Shown here piece by piece: positions 1 to 7,209 of a stretch of DNA of 33,174 nucleotides (within the stretch, counting starts at the first letter, position 1; the number at the start of each line of letters is the position of its first letter). The position numbers were made by a program, and so were the translations under genes. Source of the DNA: AC-69 sp044869895 (GTDB taxonomy: Bacteria; Actinomycetota; UBA4738; HRBIN12); contig JBIOXZ010000138.1 in the NCBI GenBank assembly GCA_044869895.1, positions 1-33,174 on the forward strand. The letters are read 5' to 3'. Below the pieces are notes generated by a model. The model worked only from the letters and a program-made list of their open reading frames with translations, made no database searches and was not told the origin of the DNA.

Positions 1-73
1 GAACCTGGCAGACGCGCCGGACTTAGGATCCGGTGCCCGAAAGGGCGTGGGGGTTCAACTCCCCCCTCTCGCA
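1..73 (+). tRNA. tRNA-Leu (anticodon UAG), 5' end cut off by the window
   Basis: This is the 3' three quarters of a leucine tRNA reading CUN codons. The anticodon stem pairs bases 17-21 (CCGGA) with 29-33 (TCCGG) around a seven-base loop whose centre, 24-26, is TAG. A long variable arm follows (stem 35-38 GCCC with 43-46 GGGC, GAAA loop), as expected of a class II tRNA. The T arm is GGGGG (49-53), loop TTCAACT, CCCCC (61-65). The 3' acceptor strand is 66-72 (CTCTCGC) with discriminator A73. The full CCA is not encoded, since CCG follows. The 5' acceptor strand and part of the D arm lie upstream of the window. Confidence 0.95.
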
Positions 74-90
74 CCGATCTGACATACCGA

Positions 91-628
91 ATGAAGGAGA
101 TACACGACGCCGTCGCGATCGCGAGCCCTTCGCACACTCGAGGAAGAGCACGAGTCAAGCTCGCGAAACGGCTTCGGGACGAGGACTTCGAGCGCCCGGC
201 CACGATCGGCGGGGGCGACTGGTCGGCCAAGGATCTCCTTGGCCATCTCACCTCATGGGAGGAACACGACCCTCGACGCCTTGAACGCGTGGCGGAGAGG
301 AGAGCCGGCTCCCGTCCAGCGGGCGCTCCGCGCTCACGGCCTGAACGCCGTGAACGCTGAGAACGTGGCGGCCGATCGGGACCGATCATCTGCCACCCTC
401 CGACGCCGGTTCGACGACATCCATCGACGTCTGGTGGCCGAGATCCGCTCGATGCCCGACGCCACATGGGACGCCCCGCCCAGCACCCGGTCGCGTCGGT
501 CGCTCGGTCACGTGCTTGGCGGGATCGTCGGCGGGCCGGGCGGGCCATTCACCCATGCCTCGGCCCACCTCCCCCACCTCCGGGCCTACGTGGAGTCGGT
601 CACGGACCCTGGTCGACCAACTCCTTGA
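91..628 (+). pseudogene. DinB-like four-helix-bundle protein gene, broken by frameshifts
   Basis: Pieces of one DinB/ClbS-like (metal-binding four-helix bundle) protein are spread over two reading frames. Frame 1 from ATG 91 gives MKEIHDAVAIA and later DEDFERP...GDWSAKDLLGHLTSWEEH, the family's typical helix-2 region. The continuation LDALNAWRRGEPAP through GGPGGPFTHASAHLPHLRAY to the stop at 626-628 is in frame 2. Removing one base near A269 would join them as EEH-A-LDALNAW. A short frame-2 piece at about 122-155 (RALRTLEEEHE) also fits the family better than the frame-1 reading there, implying two more compensating shifts. The 3' end overlaps convergent rdgB by 29 bases. It may be a decayed gene or an assembly or sequencing error; I favour a true or apparent pseudogene. 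DinB-like proteins often act as thiol-dependent transferases or DNA-damage-related proteins, but no function can be assigned here. Confidence 0.65.
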
Positions 629-1205
629 GCGCCCGGAACGCCCGGCCGCGATGGCTGATGCGGTCCTTCTCCTGCGGCGGGAGCTCCGCCATGGTCTGCT
701 CCCACCCGGCCGGGACGAAGATGGGGTCGTACCCGAAGCCGCCGGTCCCCCGGGGCTTCGACACAAGCGACCCCTCGCACGTCCCTTCGGCCCACACCTC
801 GCGGCCGTCGGGCCAGGCCAGAACGGCCACGCACCGGTACCGGGCCGTCCGTCCCGCCGCGGGAACGCCGGCCACGGCGCGGATCAGCATCCGGAGATTC
901 TGCTCATCGGTGGCCTGCTCCCTGGCGTACCTCGCCGAGCGAGGCCCCGGGGCGCCGCCGAGCGCGTCGACCTCGATGCCCGAGTCATCCGCCACGGCGG
1001 GGACGCCGAGGCTGTCGGCCACCGCGCGCGCCTTCAACCGCGCGTTCTCGAGATAGGACGTTCCGGTTTCCTCGACATCGGGCCACTGACCCTCGTGTTC
1101 ATCCGCGGTGATCCATCCCACGGGCCAGTCGGCGCAGATGGAACGGATCTCGCGGATCTTGCCGGGGTTCCGGGAGGCGATGGCGATCCGGTCGGGGAAG
1201 CTCAC
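600..1205 (-). CDS. rdgB: dITP/XTP pyrophosphatase (RdgB/HAM1 family)
   Basis: This 201-residue protein is predicted to hydrolyse dITP, ITP and XTP to monophosphates, keeping deaminated purines out of DNA and RNA. The family motifs are all present: SRNPGKIREI (11-20) near the N terminus, DDSG (73-76) with the general-base Asp, the FGYDP base-recognition segment (157-161) and ISHRGRAF (183-190) near the C terminus. Length is normal for the family. The start is a GTG whose first bases overlap the TGA stop of rph (GTGA at 1202-1205), which suggests translational coupling. It is the last gene of the mec-to-rdgB operon, the same place as Rv1341 in mycobacteria. Its 3' end runs into the convergent DinB-like pseudogene. 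Confidence 0.95.
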   Translation of the reverse strand: MSFPDRIAIASRNPGKIREIRSICADWPVGWITADEHEGQWPDVEETGTSYLENARLKARAVADSLGVPAVADDSGIEVDALGGAPGPRSARYAREQATDEQNLRMLIRAVAGVPAAGRTARYRCVAVLAWPDGREVWAEGTCEGSLVSKPRGTGGFGYDPIFVPAGWEQTMAELPPQEKDRISHRGRAFRALKELVDQGP

Positions 1206-1924
1206 CCGCCGAGCACGTGCCGCTGCATCTCGGTGAGCTGCTGGATGCCGGTCTCGGCCAGATCCACCAGCGCCGCGAGCTCCTGGCGCGAGAACGGTGT
1301 GCCTTCGGCCGTGCCCTGGATCTCCACCAACCTCCCCGAGCCGGTCATCACCACGTTGAAGTCGACGTCGGCGACCGCGTCCTCCTCATAAGAGAGATCG
1401 AGCACGGGCCGGCCTCCCACCATCCCCGCCGAGACGGCCGCGACGCTGTCGGTGAGGACCTCCGTGGCGATCGCCCCGCGCTCTTCGAGCGCGCGCAGCG
1501 CGAGGGCGAGCGCGAGGTAGCCGCCGGTGATCGACGCCGTGCGCGTCCCCGCGTCGGCCAGGAGCACGTCGCAGTCGATCCAGAGCGTGCCTTCACTCAG
1601 TTTGGCCAGGTCGGTCACCGCCCGAAGCGACCGGCCGATCAGCCGCTGGATCTCCTGGGTTCGGCCGGACGGCCGGCCCTTGCCCACCTCGCGCGAGGTT
1701 CGCTCCGCCGTCGCCCGGGGAAGCATCGAGTACTCGGCCGTCACCCATCCCTTCCCCGTGCCCTGGAGGAACCGCGGTGACCGCTCTTCGAACGAGGCGG
1801 CGACCAGCACCTTGGTCCGCCCCATCTCGAGCAACACCGAGCCCTCGGCCCACTCCTGATAGCCGAGCTCCACCTTGACCGGCCGAAGATCTGCCGGCCC
1901 CCGGCCGTCGGGACGCTCGTTCAC
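1202..1924 (-). CDS. rph: ribonuclease PH
   Basis: This 240-residue phosphorolytic 3'-5' exoribonuclease trims tRNA precursor 3' ends using phosphate; the family works as a hexamer in the cytoplasm. The sequence is collinear with the whole family: GTGKGWVTAEYSMLPRAT at 55-72, the phosphate-site region RTQEIQRLIGRSLR (88-101) and DCDVLLADAGTRTASITGGY (117-136), where the metal-binding and catalytic Asp residues fall. The start is GTG, overlapping the stop of the upstream hydrolase gene as GTGA (1921-1924). The 3' end overlaps rdgB in the same way. The rph-rdgB pair is conserved widely in bacteria, which supports both calls. Confidence 0.96.
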   Translation of the reverse strand: MNERPDGRGPADLRPVKVELGYQEWAEGSVLLEMGRTKVLVAASFEERSPRFLQGTGKGWVTAEYSMLPRATAERTSREVGKGRPSGRTQEIQRLIGRSLRAVTDLAKLSEGTLWIDCDVLLADAGTRTASITGGYLALALALRALEERGAIATEVLTDSVAAVSAGMVGGRPVLDLSYEEDAVADVDFNVVMTGSGRLVEIQGTAEGTPFSRQELAALVDLAETGIQQLTEMQRHVLGG

Positions 1925-2673
1925 TTCCCCACCTGGCGCCGCAGGCCCTCGGTCGCGAGCTCGATCGGCCCGTCGAACTCCTCGGCGGCCTGGGCCCGCG
2001 AGACCTCCCTGTCGGAGGTGGGCCAGATGTGCGTGAGCATGAGCAGGCCCACTCCGGCTTCGCGGGCGTACGCCGCGGCCTGGCGGGCGGAGAGGTGGAA
2101 CGGGAGGAGCTTGTCCTCATCCTGCCAGGTGGCCTCGGACAGGAGCACGTCCGCGTCGCGACCGAGGTCCTCGACCTTCGACGTGGGCCCGGTGTCGCCG
2201 GTGTACGCCAGCGCGGTGCCATCGGTCTCGAGCCGGAACCCCAGCGCCACCAGCCCGAGGTGCGACATCGGCTCGGTTCGGACCCTGAACGGGCCGACCT
2301 GGAACCGCTCGCCCGGCGACACCTCGTGCCAGTCGAACGCGTCACGCATCGTCCTCCGGCTCTCCTCGGAGACCAGCTCCTCGGCCCTTGCCGGGAATCC
2401 CGATGGGGCGTACACGGGGAGGTGCGGGTCGCCGAGCCCGCCGTAGTGGCGGGCATAGAAGCACGGGTACAGATCGACCATGTGGTCGGGATGCTCGTGC
2501 GAGATGAGGATGGCGTCGATCTCGGGGAGCTCGATGTGCCGTTGCAGGTTGGCCAGGGTCCCGGTGCCCGCGTCGACCCAGAGGTTGAACCGGTCATGGC
2601 GTACCAGGTAGCCGCTGGTGGCCGTCCCGGGTTCGGGCCACGTACCGCTCGCGCCGAGGACGATCAGCTCCAC
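1921..2673 (-). CDS. MBL-fold metal-dependent hydrolase, Rv1339-like (possible cAMP phosphodiesterase)
   Basis: This 250-residue metallo-beta-lactamase-fold hydrolase sits between murI and rph, the position of Rv1339 in Mycobacterium tuberculosis, which has been described as an atypical cAMP phosphodiesterase. The metal motif HEHPDH is at 59-64, with further likely ligands His138 (PMSHLG), Asp160 (YTGDTG) and His215 (LTHIWP), giving a complete two-metal site of RNase Z/class II PDE type. The start is GTG inside the end of murI (10-base overlap). Assignment to the fold is firm. The cAMP role is inferred from gene order and overall likeness only; phosphodiesterase or RNase Z-like activity on another substrate is possible. 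Confidence 0.88.
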   Translation of the reverse strand: MELIVLGASGTWPEPGTATSGYLVRHDRFNLWVDAGTGTLANLQRHIELPEIDAILISHEHPDHMVDLYPCFYARHYGGLGDPHLPVYAPSGFPARAEELVSEESRRTMRDAFDWHEVSPGERFQVGPFRVRTEPMSHLGLVALGFRLETDGTALAYTGDTGPTSKVEDLGRDADVLLSEATWQDEDKLLPFHLSARQAAAYAREAGVGLLMLTHIWPTSDREVSRAQAAEEFDGPIELATEGLRRQVGK

Positions 2674-3491
2674 GAGCCATCTCCCACTGGCTGAACGGCT
2701 ACCGCATCGATCGAGCCCACGCCGGGACCGAGGAAGTGCTGTGCCACCGACCGGAATCGATCAGGATCGCCGGTGCACAGGAACTCGTGCCGGGGCTCGG
2801 CTCGCCGCCCCGTCAGCAGATCGAGCGATCGGAGGGTGGCGTAGACGTCCTTGGCCGTCTCCTCCGCCGAGGAGACCAGCACGACGTCCTCCCCCATCAC
2901 CATCTGGATGAGCCCCGACAGCATCGGATAGTGGGTGCATCCCAGGATCAGTGTGTCCACCCGCTGATCCGCAAGCGGCGACAGGTACGCGCGCGCGGCT
3001 GCGAGAAGCTCGTCGCTCGAGGTGTCGCCGTCCTCGACGTGCTCGACGAACGCGGGGCACGGCCGGGAGAGCAGGTCCACAGAGGCTCCGGTCGCCGCGA
3101 CCGCGCGGTCGTAGGCCCCGCTCGAGATGGTCGCCACCGTCCCGATGACGCCGATCCTGCCGTTGCGGGTGGCCCGGACGGCGGCTCGCGCGCCGGGGTC
3201 GATCACGCCCACCACGGGGAGGATGGCCGCGTCGGTGACGTCACGGATCGCGGCGACCTCGATCGAATTGCACGCCACCACGAGGATCTTCACGTCCCTC
3301 GACACGAGGTAGTCGGCGATCTCCAGGGCATAGGTCCGGATCTCAGAAAGCGACTTCGGGCCGTAGGGGAACCTTGCGGTGTCGCCCACGTACACGATCG
3401 GTTCGTACGGCAGCAGGTCCAGGACCGCCCGGGCCACCGTCAGCCCTCCGACCCCGGAGTCGAACACGCCGATCGGGCGGCTATCGGGCAT
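2664..3491 (-). CDS. murI: glutamate racemase
   Basis: This 275-residue enzyme makes D-glutamate for peptidoglycan from L-glutamate. The N-terminal signature GVFDSGVGGLTVAR (8-21) carries the catalytic Asp/Ser region, YVGDTARFPYG follows at 34-44, and the two catalytic cysteines are Cys74 (VVACNS) and Cys185 (LGCTHYP). The first cysteine motif reads ACNS rather than the commoner ACNT, a conservative change that should still bind substrate. The ATG start at 3489-3491 lies 3 bases from the cysM stop, and the 3' end overlaps the MBL hydrolase start. The cysM-(rhomboid)-murI order of mycobacteria is kept, but no rhomboid gene is present here. Confidence 0.96.
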   Translation of the reverse strand: MPDSRPIGVFDSGVGGLTVARAVLDLLPYEPIVYVGDTARFPYGPKSLSEIRTYALEIADYLVSRDVKILVVACNSIEVAAIRDVTDAAILPVVGVIDPGARAAVRATRNGRIGVIGTVATISSGAYDRAVAATGASVDLLSRPCPAFVEHVEDGDTSSDELLAAARAYLSPLADQRVDTLILGCTHYPMLSGLIQMVMGEDVVLVSSAEETAKDVYATLRSLDLLTGRRAEPRHEFLCTGDPDRFRSVAQHFLGPGVGSIDAVAVQPVGDGSWS

Positions 3492-3494
3492 CGG

Positions 3495-4427
3495 CTACCA
3501 CCATAGGGTTTCCGAGACGGTCTTCTCGGCCCGCTCCAGCTCCGCGGCCCAGGCCTCCGTCGACAGGTACTTCCATCCTCCGTCCGGGAGCAGGCAAACG
3601 ATATCCCCCCGCTCGATCTCCGCGGCGATCCGCTGGGCCACCGACAGGACGGCCCCCGAGGAGATGCCGGCGAAGATGCCCTCCTTCTCGGTCAGCTCCC
3701 GAGTGGCCCGAAGGGAGTCGGACGAGTTGACGAGGAACTTCCGGTCCAGCACGGATGGGTCGAAGATCGGAGGGATGAACCCCTCGTCGAGGGATCGAAG
3801 GCCGTACACCATGTCGCCGAGCTCCGGCTCCGCTGCGATCACCTTGATCCCGGGCTCGTGCTCGTGGAGGCGACGCCCGACGCCGGTGAGCGTGCCGCCG
3901 GTCCCCAGCCCCGCCACGAAGTGGGTCACCTCCGGGAGGTCGCGGACGATCTCGGCGCCCGTGCCCTCGTAGTGGGCAAGCGCGTTCGCCGGGTTCCCGT
4001 ACTGGAATGGCATGTAGTACCGGTCGTCGCGGGCCAGCGCCCTCGCCACCTCGATCGAGCCGTTCGTCCCCTGGTCGCCCGGGGAGTAGACGATCTCGGC
4101 GCCGAACAGCTCGAGCAGGCGGATCCGCTCTTCGCTCGCATTGTCCGGGATGACCACGGTGAGTCGATGCCCCATCCGTCGGGCCACCATGGCAAGCGCG
4201 ATGCCGGTGTTCCCCGACGTCGGCTCGAGGATGGTCTTTTCCGGCGCGAGCTCCCCCGACGCAAGCGCTGCCTCGATCATCCGTTTGGCGATGCGGTCCT
4301 TCAGCGAACCACTCGGGTTCTGCCCCTCGAGCTTGCCCCACAGCCGAACGCCCGGCTTCGGGCTCATCGCCGGTAGGCCAACGAGGGGGGTCTCGCCGAT
4401 GGCCTCGAGGATGTCTCCGTAACGCAC
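3495..4427 (-). CDS. cysM: CysO-dependent cysteine synthase (O-phosphoserine type)
   Basis: This PLP enzyme (fold type II, 310 residues from the chosen start) resembles mycobacterial CysM, which adds sulfur from thiocarboxylated CysO to O-phosphoserine. PLP Lys43 lies in NPSGSLKDR, the phosphate/substrate loop is TSGNTG (70-75), and the glycine-rich PLP phosphate site is GLGTGGT. The C terminus (DGGWKYLSTEAW...LWW) matches the long C-terminal tail of mycobacterial CysM. I chose GTG 4427, giving VRYGDILEAIGETPLVGL, because it aligns with the family start. An upstream in-frame start at 4472 would add an unlikely Pro/Gly-rich segment. A GATAAT hexamer 7 bases before the GTG may drive a leaderless transcript in addition to the operon. 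cysO lies 57 bases upstream. Confidence 0.92.
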   Translation of the reverse strand: MRYGDILEAIGETPLVGLPAMSPKPGVRLWGKLEGQNPSGSLKDRIAKRMIEAALASGELAPEKTILEPTSGNTGIALAMVARRMGHRLTVVIPDNASEERIRLLELFGAEIVYSPGDQGTNGSIEVARALARDDRYYMPFQYGNPANALAHYEGTGAEIVRDLPEVTHFVAGLGTGGTLTGVGRRLHEHEPGIKVIAAEPELGDMVYGLRSLDEGFIPPIFDPSVLDRKFLVNSSDSLRATRELTEKEGIFAGISSGAVLSVAQRIAAEIERGDIVCLLPDGGWKYLSTEAWAAELERAEKTVSETLWW

Positions 4428-4434
4428 GCGCTCG

Positions 4435-4440
4435 ATTATC
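4435..4440 (-). promoter_or_regulatory. possible -10 box (GATAAT) for a leaderless cysM transcript
   Basis: On the minus strand GATAAT is followed by seven bases and then the preferred GTG start of cysM at 4427. There is no good Shine-Dalgarno sequence before that GTG, which fits leaderless translation. No clear -35 box is visible at 17 bases. It would be an internal promoter in the mec-to-rdgB operon. Confidence 0.35.
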
Positions 4441-4484
4441 CCAGCGGGCGGGCAACCACCGGACGAAGGCACCCCGCAGGCGGC

Positions 4485-4766
4485 CTACGCTCGGCCGCCG
4501 GCCACCGAGGGCAGGATCGAGACCGTGTCCCCTTCGTTCACGCTGGTTTCGAGCGCACCGAGGTACCGCACGTCCTCGTCGTTCACGTAGACGTTGATGA
4601 ACCGGTGGAGGCCACCGTCGTCGGCCACGATGTTCTTCGTGATGCCCGGGTATCGGGATTCCAGGTTGGCCAGGAGGTCGCGAAGCGTCGTGCCCTCGGC
4701 GTCCACCAGGGCCTCGCCGCCGGCATGCTTGCGCAGGATCGTGGGGAGCTTCACGCGCACCGACAT
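4485..4766 (-). CDS. cysO: sulfur-carrier protein CysO with a GG-Arg-Ala C-terminal tail
   Basis: This 93-residue ubiquitin-fold (ThiS/MoaD-type) sulfur carrier has the CysO hallmarks VKLPTILRKHAGG near the N terminus, LHRFINVYVNDEDVRYL in the middle and SILPSVAGG at the end. The carrier is normally adenylated and thiocarboxylated on its terminal glycine, but here two residues (Arg-Ala, then TAG at 4485-4487) follow the Gly-Gly. Processing is therefore expected before use, most simply by the JAMM protease Mec of the same operon, as described for other carriers with tails. I chose ATG 4764-4766 (MSVRVKL) because the AGAAGGAG ribosome site just upstream would overlap the alternative GTG at 4778. 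Confidence 0.93.
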   Translation of the reverse strand: MSVRVKLPTILRKHAGGEALVDAEGTTLRDLLANLESRYPGITKNIVADDGGLHRFINVYVNDEDVRYLGALETSVNEGDTVSILPSVAGGRA

Positions 4767-4777
4767 CCTCGTCGTCA

Positions 4778-4784
4778 CTCCTTC
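4778..4784 (-). promoter_or_regulatory. ribosome binding site deciding the cysO start
   Basis: Minus-strand AAGGAG(T) lies here. It leaves about 11 bases to ATG 4766 but overlaps the alternative GTG at 4778, so the ATG is the more credible start. Confidence 0.5.
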
Positions 4785-4790
4785 TGCTAG

Positions 4791-5648
4791 CTACGCGGTG
4801 GTGGAGGCCCCGTGTTCGGCCTCCGGCGGGGCCTCTCCGGGCACGAGGCCGCAGAACGCCTCGTAGTCGATGAGCTCGGTGATGGTCGGTTCCTTACCGC
4901 ACACCGGGCAATCGGCATCCCACCGGACGCGCACGGTGGCGAAGTCCATGGCCTGGGCGTCGAAGAGCAGGAGGCGGCCGATCAACGGCTCACCCACGCC
5001 CGTGATTAGCTTGATGGCCTCCGTGGCCTGGATGCTCCCCACGATGCCGGGCAGCACGCCGAACACGCCACCCTCCGCGCACGAGGGAACGGTGCCCGGC
5101 GGCGGCGGCTGTGGAAACAGGCACCGGTAGCACGGCGCCTCGTGGCCCGGCATGAACACCGTGGCCTGTCCGTCCCACTGGTAGATCGACCCATAGACGA
5201 GGGGTTTGCCCAGCATCTGTGTTGCGTCGTTCACCAGGTACCGCACGGGGAAGTTGTCGGTCCCATCCACGACGACGTCCCACGGGTCCAAGATCTCGAA
5301 GGCGTTGGACGAAGACAGGATGGTGTCGTACGGAACGATCTCGATGGTCGGGTTGATGGCCTGGAGCCGGTCCACGGCGCTCGCCACCTTCGGCCGACCC
5401 ACATCGGGGGTCGAGTGCAGGATCTGCCGCTGGAGGTTGGACTCGTCCACCCGGTCGAAGTCCAGGATCCCGAGCGCGCCCACCCCCGCTGCCGCCAGGT
5501 ACATCGCCACCGGAGAACCCAGGCCGCCGGCCCCGATCACCAGGACCTTCGAATCGAGCAGCTTGCGCTGGCCCTCCCCCCCGATCCCGGGCAGGATGAT
5601 GTGACGGGAGTATCGGCGGACCTGATCCTCGGTGAACCCCGGGCTCAT
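4791..5648 (-). CDS. moeB: MoeB/MoeZ/ThiF-type E1-like adenylyltransferase without rhodanese domain
   Basis: This 285-residue E1-like enzyme is predicted to adenylate the C-terminal glycine of a sulfur carrier, here most likely CysO from the adjacent gene. The nucleotide site GAGGLGSP is at 39-46, DGTDNF at 128-133, the zinc cysteines are CYRC (173-176) and CPVC (247-250), and the catalytic Cys190 lies in PSCAEGG. It stops soon after the E1 fold, so the rhodanese domain of mycobacterial MoeZ, which brings the sulfur, is missing and a separate sulfur donor is needed. The ATG start overlaps the TGA of mec (ATGA, 5645-5648). It may also serve MoaD or ThiS carriers. The family is certain; the partner is inferred from the operon. 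Confidence 0.92.
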   Translation of the reverse strand: MSPGFTEDQVRRYSRHIILPGIGGEGQRKLLDSKVLVIGAGGLGSPVAMYLAAAGVGALGILDFDRVDESNLQRQILHSTPDVGRPKVASAVDRLQAINPTIEIVPYDTILSSSNAFEILDPWDVVVDGTDNFPVRYLVNDATQMLGKPLVYGSIYQWDGQATVFMPGHEAPCYRCLFPQPPPPGTVPSCAEGGVFGVLPGIVGSIQATEAIKLITGVGEPLIGRLLLFDAQAMDFATVRVRWDADCPVCGKEPTITELIDYEAFCGLVPGEAPPEAEHGASTTA

Positions 5649-6058
5649 CGGATCGTCAGCTCCTCCTCGACGACCTCGCCGTCGGTGATGCGGAAGACCC
5701 GGACCACCGGGTTGTCCCGGTCGGACAGTGACACCAACACGTAGAACACATCAGGGTAGAACGGCTGCACCCACCGGGCCCGGTCACGATCGGTCTCCGA
5801 GGGGTAGGCCTCTGTGTGCGTGTGCGTGTGGTAGATGCCCCACAGCTCGGAGCCCGTCTCCTCGATCTCCTTCGTCACCCGCAGCTGCTCGACGGGGTCG
5901 AGCCGGTAGGACATGGGGCTCTCGTCCATGTTCCGCATGGTGAACACCTTCACGGCGTTTCCGTCGGTCCCCGCGATCAGGCCACAGGCCTCATTGGGGA
6001 GGTCCCGCAGCCCGTGTTCGACGATCTCCTTGGCGAAGAGGGTGTCGAGCTCGACCAT
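5645..6058 (-). CDS. mec: JAMM/MPN+ metalloprotease Mec (CysO-cysteine peptidase)
   Basis: This 137-residue JAMM-domain zinc peptidase is predicted to cut the CysO-cysteine isopeptide-like bond and so release cysteine, and perhaps also to remove the Arg-Ala tail from CysO. The motif is complete: Glu23 (NEACGLI), His77-x-His79, then Ser87 and Asp90 (HxH-x7-SxxD). An extra histidine gives HTHTH at 77-81. Length equals that of mycobacterial Mec. It is the first gene of the operon, followed by moeB with a 4-base overlap. A possible promoter (TTCAGG-17-TACAGT) lies just upstream in the gap to selD. Confidence 0.92.
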   Translation of the reverse strand: MVELDTLFAKEIVEHGLRDLPNEACGLIAGTDGNAVKVFTMRNMDESPMSYRLDPVEQLRVTKEIEETGSELWGIYHTHTHTEAYPSETDRDRARWVQPFYPDVFYVLVSLSDRDNPVVRVFRITDGEVVEEELTIR

Positions 6059-6071
6059 TGCAACAGCGATA

Positions 6072-6100
6072 ACTGTAGCAGCGGGCCCCTATTCCCTGAA
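6072..6100 (-). promoter_or_regulatory. possible promoter of the mec-moeB-cysO-cysM operon
   Basis: On the minus strand TTCAGG (6095-6100) and TACAGT (6072-6077) are separated by 17 bases and end 13 bases before the mec ATG. This is a reasonable but weak match to a primary-sigma promoter in the 49-base gap after selD. Confidence 0.3.
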
Positions 6101-6107
6101 TCGCCGT

Positions 6108-7160
6108 TCAGTCAGCCGTGAGCTTTCCCTCGACCGCGATGTGGCCGGGCTCACCCTCTTCGGTGAGGCCGATCTCCACCGCCTGAACCCCCCGTGCGAC
6201 CAGGCGAAGCCGCATGTCCTCCGGGTCGGCGGCGGCGATCAGGAGTCCGCCGGAGGTCTGGGCATCGGCCAGGACCAGCTGCTCGGGCTCGGTGAGCTCC
6301 CCCCAATCCACGAAGGGCTGGAGGTAGGCGTGGTTGCGGCTGGTGCCGCTCGGTACGACGTCCCCCTCTGCTAGGTCCAGGACCTCGGGAAGGACGGGGA
6401 CGGCGCCTGCGAAGACCGACGCGGCCACGCCCGAGGCGGCCAGCATCCTGTGGAGGTGCCCGAGGAAGCCGAAACCTGTGACGTCGGTGGCGGCGCGTGC
6501 ATCGCCCTCCACCATGGCCGCCGACGCGTCGGCGTTCAGCGTGGTCATCACCTCGACGGCGGCCTTCACCTGGAGGTCGGTGGCCATCTGCCGTTTGATC
6601 GCGGTGGTGATGATGCCCAGGCCGAGCGGCTTGGTCAGGAACAGGGCGGCTCCGGCCGGCGCCGTGGAGTTCCGCACGATCCGCTCGACGGGCACGAACC
6701 CCACGGCCACCATGCCGTACTTGGGCTCGGGATCGGTGATGGAGTGGCCGCCCACCACCGCGACTCCGGCCTGCTCCGCCACGTCCTGCCCCCCCTGCAT
6801 CACCCGAGCCAGCAGATCGAGGGGGAGGTCGTCCACCGGCCAGCTCGTCAGGTTGAGGGCCATGACCGGGGAGCCGCCCATCGCGTACACGTCGCTGAAG
6901 GCGTTCGCCGCAGCGATGCGACCCCAGTCGTACGCGTCGTCCACGATCGGGGTGAAGAAGTCGACCGTGGCGACGAGCCCTCGGCCGTCTGGTAGCAGGT
7001 ACACCGCGGCATCGTCACCGGTCTCGGCGGAGACGAGCACCTCCCTGGGCATGGCCGGGGCCTCGAGCTGACCCAGCACCTCGTCCAGATGGGCCGGTCC
7101 GAGCTTGCAGGCGCAGCCGGCACCATGGCTGAACGTGGTGAGCCGCACGTCCTCGCGCAT
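6108..7160 (-). CDS. selD: selenide, water dikinase (selenophosphate synthetase)
   Basis: This 350-residue enzyme makes selenophosphate from selenide and ATP, the selenium donor for selenocysteine or 2-selenouridine. The N-terminal active-site loop reads SHGAGCACK (11-19): catalytic Cys16 and Lys19 are present, the first cysteine is Cys rather than Sec, and Gly of the usual CGCK is Ala. Downstream are GDDAAVY, DFFTPIVDD, GRIAAANAFSDVYAMGG, GGHSI, DVTGFGFLGH and QTSGGLL, all in family order. I chose ATG 7160 (MREDVRLTTFSHGAG), matching the usual N-terminal length and preceded 6 bases upstream by TATCCT. No selA, selB, selC or selU is in the window, so the use of the selenium is open. Confidence 0.96.
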   Translation of the reverse strand: MREDVRLTTFSHGAGCACKLGPAHLDEVLGQLEAPAMPREVLVSAETGDDAAVYLLPDGRGLVATVDFFTPIVDDAYDWGRIAAANAFSDVYAMGGSPVMALNLTSWPVDDLPLDLLARVMQGGQDVAEQAGVAVVGGHSITDPEPKYGMVAVGFVPVERIVRNSTAPAGAALFLTKPLGLGIITTAIKRQMATDLQVKAAVEVMTTLNADASAAMVEGDARAATDVTGFGFLGHLHRMLAASGVAASVFAGAVPVLPEVLDLAEGDVVPSGTSRNHAYLQPFVDWGELTEPEQLVLADAQTSGGLLIAAADPEDMRLRLVARGVQAVEIGLTEEGEPGHIAVEGKLTAD

Positions 7161-7166
7161 GAGCCG

Positions 7167-7172
7167 AGGATA
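7167..7172 (-). promoter_or_regulatory. -10 box TATCCT for a leaderless selD transcript
   Basis: Minus-strand TATCCT is followed by exactly six bases (CGGCTC) and the selD ATG at 7160. The spacing fits transcription starting at or beside the A of the ATG, and no Shine-Dalgarno sequence is present. No -35 box is obvious. Confidence 0.45.
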
Positions 7173-7209
7173 CCGCCGGCCAGTCGTACCAGATGCCACA
7201 CTCCCTGCC

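Noticed and set aside
1..628. tRNA-Leu 3' end considered as an integration site for a mobile element
   Set aside because: No integrase, no direct repeat of the tRNA 3' end was noticed in the window, and the next genes are housekeeping.
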